Shown in pieces: positions 59,338-64,000 of a stretch of DNA of 64,000 nt. The stretch's first letter is position 1; every line of letters begins with the position of its first letter. The notes under the pieces were generated by a model. That model had not been told where the DNA came from and made no database searches. It was given only the letters and a program-made list of their open reading frames with translations. Location: the NCBI GenBank assembly GCA_020831635.1, contig JAFIGC010000002.1:36213-100212 (forward strand). Direction: 5' to 3'. The stretch comes from Verrucomicrobiota bacterium (GTDB lineage: Bacteria; Verrucomicrobiota; Kiritimatiellia; SS1-B-03-39; UBA6053). Position numbers and translations under genes: made by a program.

Positions 59338-62193
59338 ATGAAGCAAATTTCCCGCTTTTTCACTTCGCTTTTTCTCGCTTGTATTTTGTCGCCTTCTCTT
59401 TTCGGGGAAGAGCCCTCGGGACTTCAGGATCCGGGTTGGACGCATGGGACCCTGCCGAATGGCCTGCGGTATTTCATCCGGCCCAACGCCAAACCGGAAA
59501 ATCGACTCGAATTGCGGCTGGTGGTCAACGCGGGGTCGGTCCTGGAAGAAGCGGATCAGCAGGGACTGGCCCATTATCTTGAACACGTGGCCTTCAACGG
59601 GACCGAGAATTTCGAGAAAAACGAAATGGTCAAGTTTTTGGAATCCCTCGGGGTGGGGTTCGGGCCGGATTTGAATGCCTATACCTCTTTTGACGAAACC
59701 GTCTATCGTTTGCGCCTGCCCACGGACAAGGAAGGGGTGGTGGACGATGGATTTTTGATTCTATCGGACTGGGCCGGGCGCATCACCGCTTCCGACGAGG
59801 CCATCGCCATGGAGCGCGGCATTATCATTGAAGAATGGCGTGGACGGCGCGGCGGCGCCCAACGGGTGCGCGACTTGAAATATCCGCTTATCTTCCATGG
59901 GACCCGCTACGCGGAACGTTTGCCCATTGGGGATATCGACGTGCTTCGGGATTTTGATTTTGACCGCCTGCGCGATTTTTATCGCGACTGGTATCGTCCC
60001 GACACCATGTCCGTGGTTGCGGTCGGGGATTTGGATGTCGAAGAAACCCGCGCGCGCATCGAGAAAAACTTCAGCGATCTGACCATGCCCGAGGATCCGC
60101 CCGAGCGTCCGACTTTTCCGATGGAGCCCCATGAGGAAACCCTCGTCGGTGTGTTTCACGACCCCGAACTCACCTCCTCTTCCATCGCGATGTTTTGGAA
60201 AATGCCGCCCGAAACCGTCAGCAACGAGAACGAATATCGCACGGAAATTTTGCGCGGTTTGATTACGGACATGTTGAATCAACGGCTTTCGGAGATCAGC
60301 CAGCGCTCCGACGCCCCGTTTTTGCGTGCGGGCACGTATCGGGGCGGATACACGCGGTCCATGGACGTTTATATGCTGCACGCCTCCGTCGATGATGTGG
60401 AGGGCGCACACGAGCGGGCCATGCGCGCCCTGCTGGAGGAATCCGAACGCGCCCGGATCCACGGGTTCACCGAACTTGAGGTGGACCGGGCCGCCCGCCG
60501 CCGTTTGCGGGGCATCGAGCGCCTCTACAATGAACGAGAAAACACCGAACACACCGATTACGTGAATGAAATGATCCGTCATGCCCTGGAAGGAATTTTT
60601 GTGCCCGGAATCGAACGGGAGTTGGAGCTTCACCGGGAAGTGCTCGCGGACTTGGACCCCGGGAAACTGCAATCCAAACTGGCCTCTTGGATTGGCCCGG
60701 AAAACCGACTGGTGCTGGCGGATGGACCTTCCCGCAACGGCGTGCACAATCTGCCCGCGGAAGAAACCTTGCTGGCCGTTTACGATCAAGTGGAGGGAAT
60801 GGAAATCACGCCCTATGTGGATGGACTGGGAGACGTGCCCCTGGTTTCGGACCTTCCCGAGGGCGGGTCCGTGGTTTCGAGGGAATCCATCGATGAACTC
60901 GGCCTTGAAATCTGGACTTTGTCCAACGGCGTTCGGGTGATGCTCAAACCCACCGATTTCAAGCAAGACCAAGTGCTGATGAGCGCCTGGAGTCCACGCG
61001 GCACGAACGCATTGCCTTTGGAAAAACTGCCCCACGCGCGGGCGGCGGACAGTGCCGTGGTTACCGGGGGATTGGCGGAGTTTTCCGCCGTCGACTTGCG
61101 GAACCTGCTTTCGGGTCAAATCGCAGGAGTCTCCCCGTCCATTGGCGGTGAGCAGAGCACCCTGAACGGCGGTAGTTCCGCGGAGGATTTGGAGACGCTG
61201 TTCCAGTTGGTTTACCTGCATTTCACGCAACCGCGGGCGGATTCGGATGCGTTTGAAGCCTATCGGCGCCGCAGCATGGAGTCGGTCCGAAATCGCCTTG
61301 CCAATCCCCGGGAAGTCTTTGGCGACCTGATCACCCGCACCATGAGCAGCAATCATCCGCGTCTGGAACCCCGTACGCCGGAAATGGTCCGGGAGATGGA
61401 TCTGGAAACGGCCATGGAGATCTACCGGGACCGGTTTGCCCATGCCGCCGATTTCACTTTTCTGTTTGTCGGCGCCTTTACCTTGGAGGCGATGGAACCG
61501 CTGGTAAGCCAGTGGCTGGGCGGGTTGCCTGTGTCGGGCGAGTCCGAATCCCGGGTTTCGCTGGACGTGGAAGTACCCCGTCACGAAATGCGACGGGTGG
61601 TGCGCCAAGGATTGGAACCCATTAGCCAAGTGCGCATGATTTGGACTTCGGACGATTTTGAGTACAACTACGCGTCCCGCCATGCGGTTCAGTCCATGAT
61701 GGGTGCCCTGCGGATCCGCATGAGGGAAGTGTTGCGCGAGGAAATGAGCGGCACCTACCACGTGAGCGTATGGCCGTCCATGCAGGCGTATCCGAGTCCG
61801 CAGGTTCAATTGATCGTACAGTTCGGCTGCGATCCCGATCAGGTCGAGAACCTCATCAAGGGGGTGCACGACGAATTGGCCCGCTTCACCTCCGAGCCGC
61901 TGGCGGAGAGTTATATCCACACGGTGCGGGAAACCCAGCGCCGTGGACGCGAGGTGGACCTGACCCGAAACGAATTCTGGAACAGCGTCTTGCCTTTTTA
62001 CCTTTGGCATGACGAAGATCCCCGGGTCATTCTGAATTTCGAGGACTACGTCAGCGCCATCACCCCCGAAAGTGTCCTCGAAACCGCGAAAAAATACTTC
62101 CAAGTGCCCGACCGGGCCAAATTCATCCTCATGCCCGCCCCCGGCGTGGAAGCGGAATCGGAAGCGGAAGAAGAGGATGATGTGGATATTTGA
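59338..62193 (+). CDS. Secreted M16 (insulinase/pitrilysin) zinc peptidase
   Basis: 951 residues from ATG 59338, where a signal peptide (1-22, L-F-L-A-C-I-L-S-P-S-L-F-G) starts. The inverted zinc motif H79-Y-L-E-H83 (H-x-x-E-H) is followed by the distal Glu region in E-R-G-I-I-I-E-E-W. Two M16 halves are present: the active one to about 480, and an inactive second half with G-A-F-T-L-E-A-M-E-P-L. Its size fits the periplasmic PqqL/zinc-protease type. The tail is acidic (E-A-E-S-E-A-E-E-E-D-D). It probably degrades peptides in the periplasm. It is flanked by inverted copies of an intergenic repeat. Confidence 0.92.
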   Translation: MKQISRFFTSLFLACILSPSLFGEEPSGLQDPGWTHGTLPNGLRYFIRPNAKPENRLELRLVVNAGSVLEEADQQGLAHYLEHVAFNGTENFEKNEMVKFLESLGVGFGPDLNAYTSFDETVYRLRLPTDKEGVVDDGFLILSDWAGRITASDEAIAMERGIIIEEWRGRRGGAQRVRDLKYPLIFHGTRYAERLPIGDIDVLRDFDFDRLRDFYRDWYRPDTMSVVAVGDLDVEETRARIEKNFSDLTMPEDPPERPTFPMEPHEETLVGVFHDPELTSSSIAMFWKMPPETVSNENEYRTEILRGLITDMLNQRLSEISQRSDAPFLRAGTYRGGYTRSMDVYMLHASVDDVEGAHERAMRALLEESERARIHGFTELEVDRAARRRLRGIERLYNERENTEHTDYVNEMIRHALEGIFVPGIERELELHREVLADLDPGKLQSKLASWIGPENRLVLADGPSRNGVHNLPAEETLLAVYDQVEGMEITPYVDGLGDVPLVSDLPEGGSVVSRESIDELGLEIWTLSNGVRVMLKPTDFKQDQVLMSAWSPRGTNALPLEKLPHARAADSAVVTGGLAEFSAVDLRNLLSGQIAGVSPSIGGEQSTLNGGSSAEDLETLFQLVYLHFTQPRADSDAFEAYRRRSMESVRNRLANPREVFGDLITRTMSSNHPRLEPRTPEMVREMDLETAMEIYRDRFAHAADFTFLFVGAFTLEAMEPLVSQWLGGLPVSGESESRVSLDVEVPRHEMRRVVRQGLEPISQVRMIWTSDDFEYNYASRHAVQSMMGALRIRMREVLREEMSGTYHVSVWPSMQAYPSPQVQLIVQFGCDPDQVENLIKGVHDELARFTSEPLAESYIHTVRETQRRGREVDLTRNEFWNSVLPFYLWHDEDPRVILNFEDYVSAITPESVLETAKKYFQVPDRAKFILMPAPGVEAESEAEEEDDVDI

Positions 62194-62195
62194 AG

Positions 62196-62325
62196 TCGAA
62201 AGTCGAACATCGAACTTCCAACTTCGAACATTGAACAGGCAACCGGCAACCAGCAACTGACAACAGCGAACCGCCACCCCAAGCCCCTCCGTGCCTTTGT
62301 GCCTCTGTGAGAGCCAAATCACTCC
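62196..62325. repeat. Dispersed repeats after M16 gene, inverted relative to 58836-58867
   Basis: CGAACATCGAAC and CGAACATTGAAC units (62208-62235) are followed by CAACCGGCAACCAGCAAC and then CCCCTCCGTGCCTTTGTG...CTCTGTGAGAGCCA (62284-62317), the inverted near-copy of 58836-58867. Confidence 0.8.
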
Positions 62326-62350
62326 AGATGAAACTTTGTCGCGCTTTCGC

Positions 62351-62378
62351 TTGCTTTTTCATGGAAACTGCCTATTTG
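62351..62378 (+). promoter_or_regulatory. Possible promoter of rpsA
   Basis: TTGCTT (62351-62356), a 16-base spacer and TATTTG (62373-62378) lie 82 bases before the S1 start. No Shine-Dalgarno sequence is seen in front of the ATG at 62460. Confidence 0.3.
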
Positions 62379-62459
62379 AAGCGGCTCCATCGGGGATTCC
62401 TCCCCGAACCCGGCCCATTCCGGCGCCGGTTGTCTGTTAACCCAAACCCAAATCACTAG

Positions 62460-64000
62460 ATGACTGACACGTTAGAAAAAGAAGCCCAACAATACACACA
62501 AGGGCTTACCGCGGCGCAACTTGAAAAAATGTACGACGAATCGTTGAAGGAATTCAACGAGGGTTCGATTATCGAAGGCGTCGTTATCGCCATCCGCTCC
62601 AATGATGTGCTTGTGGATGTCGGCTATAAATCCGAGGGGATGATCCCCAAAAACGAATTTAAGAAACTTGAAGAACTTTCCGTCGGGGACACCGTCGAAG
62701 TTTTGCTCGAACGTCTCGAAGACGACAATGGCATGGTGGTGCTCAGCAAACAGCGCGCCGAACTCCAGAAGAACTGGGACAACATTCTCGAAACCTACAG
62801 CGAAGGCGACCTCATCGAGGGCGTGATTCATGGACGTGTCAAAGGTGGCATGCTTGTGGATGTGGGTGTGGAAGCGTTCCTCCCCGGTTCGCAAATCGAC
62901 TTGTCTCCGGTCAAAAACCCCGACGATTTCATCGGCCAGGTGGTTCAGCTCAAGATCATCAAGATCAACCTGGAGCGCCGCAACATCGTGGTTTCCCGCC
63001 GCGAATTGCTCGAAGAACAACGCCGCGAACAAAAAGCGGAATTGCTCAACGAAATCAAGATCGGCCAACAGCGCAAGGGCAAGGTCAAGAACATCACCGA
63101 CTTTGGCGCCTTCATCGATCTGAACGGCATGGACGGCTTGCTTCACATCACCGACATGAGCTGGGGCCGGATCAACCACCCCTCCGAATTGGTGAAAATC
63201 GGCGACGAACTCGAAGTCACCATTCTCGACGTGGACTACGAAAAGGAACGGGTTTCCCTTGGCCTCAAGCAACAGTCCGACAACCCTTGGGAAGATATCG
63301 ACTCCAAATACCCCGTGGGCCATCGCGTGCACGGCAAGGTGGTCAATCTCATGCCCTACGGCGCGTTCATCGAGTTGGAACCCGGTGTCGAAGGCTTGGT
63401 CCACGTTTCCGAACTTTCTTGGACGAAGCGGATTGCCCGCGCTTCCGATGTGTTGAACATTGGGGACGAAGTCCATTCCATCGTCCTCGCGGTCAACAAG
63501 GAAGACAAGAAGATCTCCCTTGGCGTTCGCCAGACCGAAGAGAATCCCTGGGAAATCGTGGCCAACAAGTACCCCATCGGTTCCCGGATCGAAGGCACGG
63601 TTCGCAACTTCACCAATTACGGGGCGTTCCTGGAATTGGAAGAAGGCGTGGACGGCATGGTGCACGTTTCCGACATGTCTTGGACCCGCAAGGTCAACCA
63701 CCCCTCCGAAGTGCTTGAAAAAGGACAGAAAGTCGAAGCCGTGGTCTTGGAAGTCGATTCTTCCAACCAACGGATCAGCTTGGGTCTCAAACAGGCCCAG
63801 CCCGACCCTTGGAGTTCCATCGCCTCCAAATATGCCATTGGCCAATTGGTCGAAGGCAAAGTGGCCAAACTCGCCCAATTCGGCGCGTTCGTGGAACTCG
63901 AAGAAGGCATCGAAGGCCTGGTGCACATCAGCCAAATCTCCGACGAACGCGTCGAGAAGGTCAAGGATGTGCTCAAGGTGGGCGATGAAGTGAAGGCCCG
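62460..64000 (+). CDS. rpsA: 30S ribosomal protein S1 (partial, 3' end outside window)
   Basis: 513 codons are visible and the frame is open at the window edge. After a helical N-terminus, S1/OB-fold domains repeat about every 85 residues: V-L-V-D-V-G-Y-K-S-E-G-M-I-P, then G-G-M-L-V-D-V-G-V-E-A-F-L-P-G-S-Q, then four of the type F-G-A-F-I-D-L-x-G-x-x-G-L-L-H-I-T-D-M-S-W ending in I-S-L-G-L-K-Q. It binds mRNA at the ribosome and helps initiation, particularly on messages with weak Shine-Dalgarno sites. Many genes in this window have none, which fits. Six domains are seen so far. Confidence 0.97.
   Translation, partial: MTDTLEKEAQQYTQGLTAAQLEKMYDESLKEFNEGSIIEGVVIAIRSNDVLVDVGYKSEGMIPKNEFKKLEELSVGDTVEVLLERLEDDNGMVVLSKQRAELQKNWDNILETYSEGDLIEGVIHGRVKGGMLVDVGVEAFLPGSQIDLSPVKNPDDFIGQVVQLKIIKINLERRNIVVSRRELLEEQRREQKAELLNEIKIGQQRKGKVKNITDFGAFIDLNGMDGLLHITDMSWGRINHPSELVKIGDELEVTILDVDYEKERVSLGLKQQSDNPWEDIDSKYPVGHRVHGKVVNLMPYGAFIELEPGVEGLVHVSELSWTKRIARASDVLNIGDEVHSIVLAVNKEDKKISLGVRQTEENPWEIVANKYPIGSRIEGTVRNFTNYGAFLELEEGVDGMVHVSDMSWTRKVNHPSEVLEKGQKVEAVVLEVDSSNQRISLGLKQAQPDPWSSIASKYAIGQLVEGKVAKLAQFGAFVELEEGIEGLVHISQISDERVEKVKDVLKVGDEVKA

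Noticed and set aside
59761..62322. 853-codon open frame on the minus strand
   Set aside because: It lies antisense to the well-supported M16 peptidase gene and has no family motifs; codon bias of the real gene keeps the opposite frame open.

Overview
The window looks like a chromosomal piece of a polysaccharide-degrading, Gram-negative-type bacterium, most probably a Verrucomicrobiota member of the Opitutae/Puniceicoccales kind. That placement is an inference. It rests on an exosortase with a fused EpsI domain plus PEP-CTERM-type cargo, two formylglycine sulfatases, many glycoside hydrolases (GH10, GH78, GH95 remnant, GH94-like and two other six-hairpin enzymes), and intergenic spacers packed with short dispersed repeats. 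No insertion sequence, prophage or CRISPR array is visible.

Layout. 0-6.3 kb: the tail of a glycosyltransferase, a small membrane protein, then a tight operon (TPR protein, exosortase-EpsI, aldo/keto reductase, DUF493 protein). 6.3-11.6 kb: a gene graveyard. An intact GH78 rhamnosidase is translationally coupled to a broken GH95 fucosidase that runs into the back half of an ABC exporter; beyond a REP-like hairpin cluster, a headless metallophosphoesterase is joined to a headless CE6 esterase. 11.6-18.5 kb: a sugar ABC importer (binding protein and two permeases), a sulfatase and a secreted GH10 xylanase, with a shared TTTCATG-type palindrome in their upstream regions. 18.5-28.8 kb: a LacI-like scrap, tRNA-Thr, PolX, PfkB kinase, glucuronate isomerase, a second PfkB kinase, a methyltransferase, a sulfatase and guanine deaminase.

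28.8-39.2 kb: a decayed PstI/BsuBI-type restriction-modification module, a membrane-anchored Hsp70 substrate-binding domain without its ATPase, an acidic unknown protein, an MscS channel, RecQ, a phosphoesterase, ParA and a LarA-like protein. 39.2-43.1 kb: a LuxR-type regulator and a 945-residue secreted protein with a PEP-like anchor. 43.1-52.1 kb: a minus-strand carbohydrate cluster (three six-hairpin enzymes, a VOC protein, a truncated aldo/keto reductase, a PEP-CTERM protein) facing a XylR-type AraC regulator. 52.1-64 kb: MetE-like protein, threonine aldolase, PDZ protein, CPBP protease, a kinase-glycosidase fusion, M16 peptidase and the start of ribosomal protein S1.

How it fits together. 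The importer, sulfatase and xylanase suggest uptake and breakdown of a sulfated or xylan-like polysaccharide. Glucuronate isomerase and sugar kinases could handle the products. The exosortase system would anchor PEP-CTERM proteins, two of which lie in the window. The most unusual items are the LPS-kinase/glycosidase fusion, the stand-alone Hsp70 substrate-binding domain, and the way dispersed repeats bracket genes and have been read into protein C-termini.
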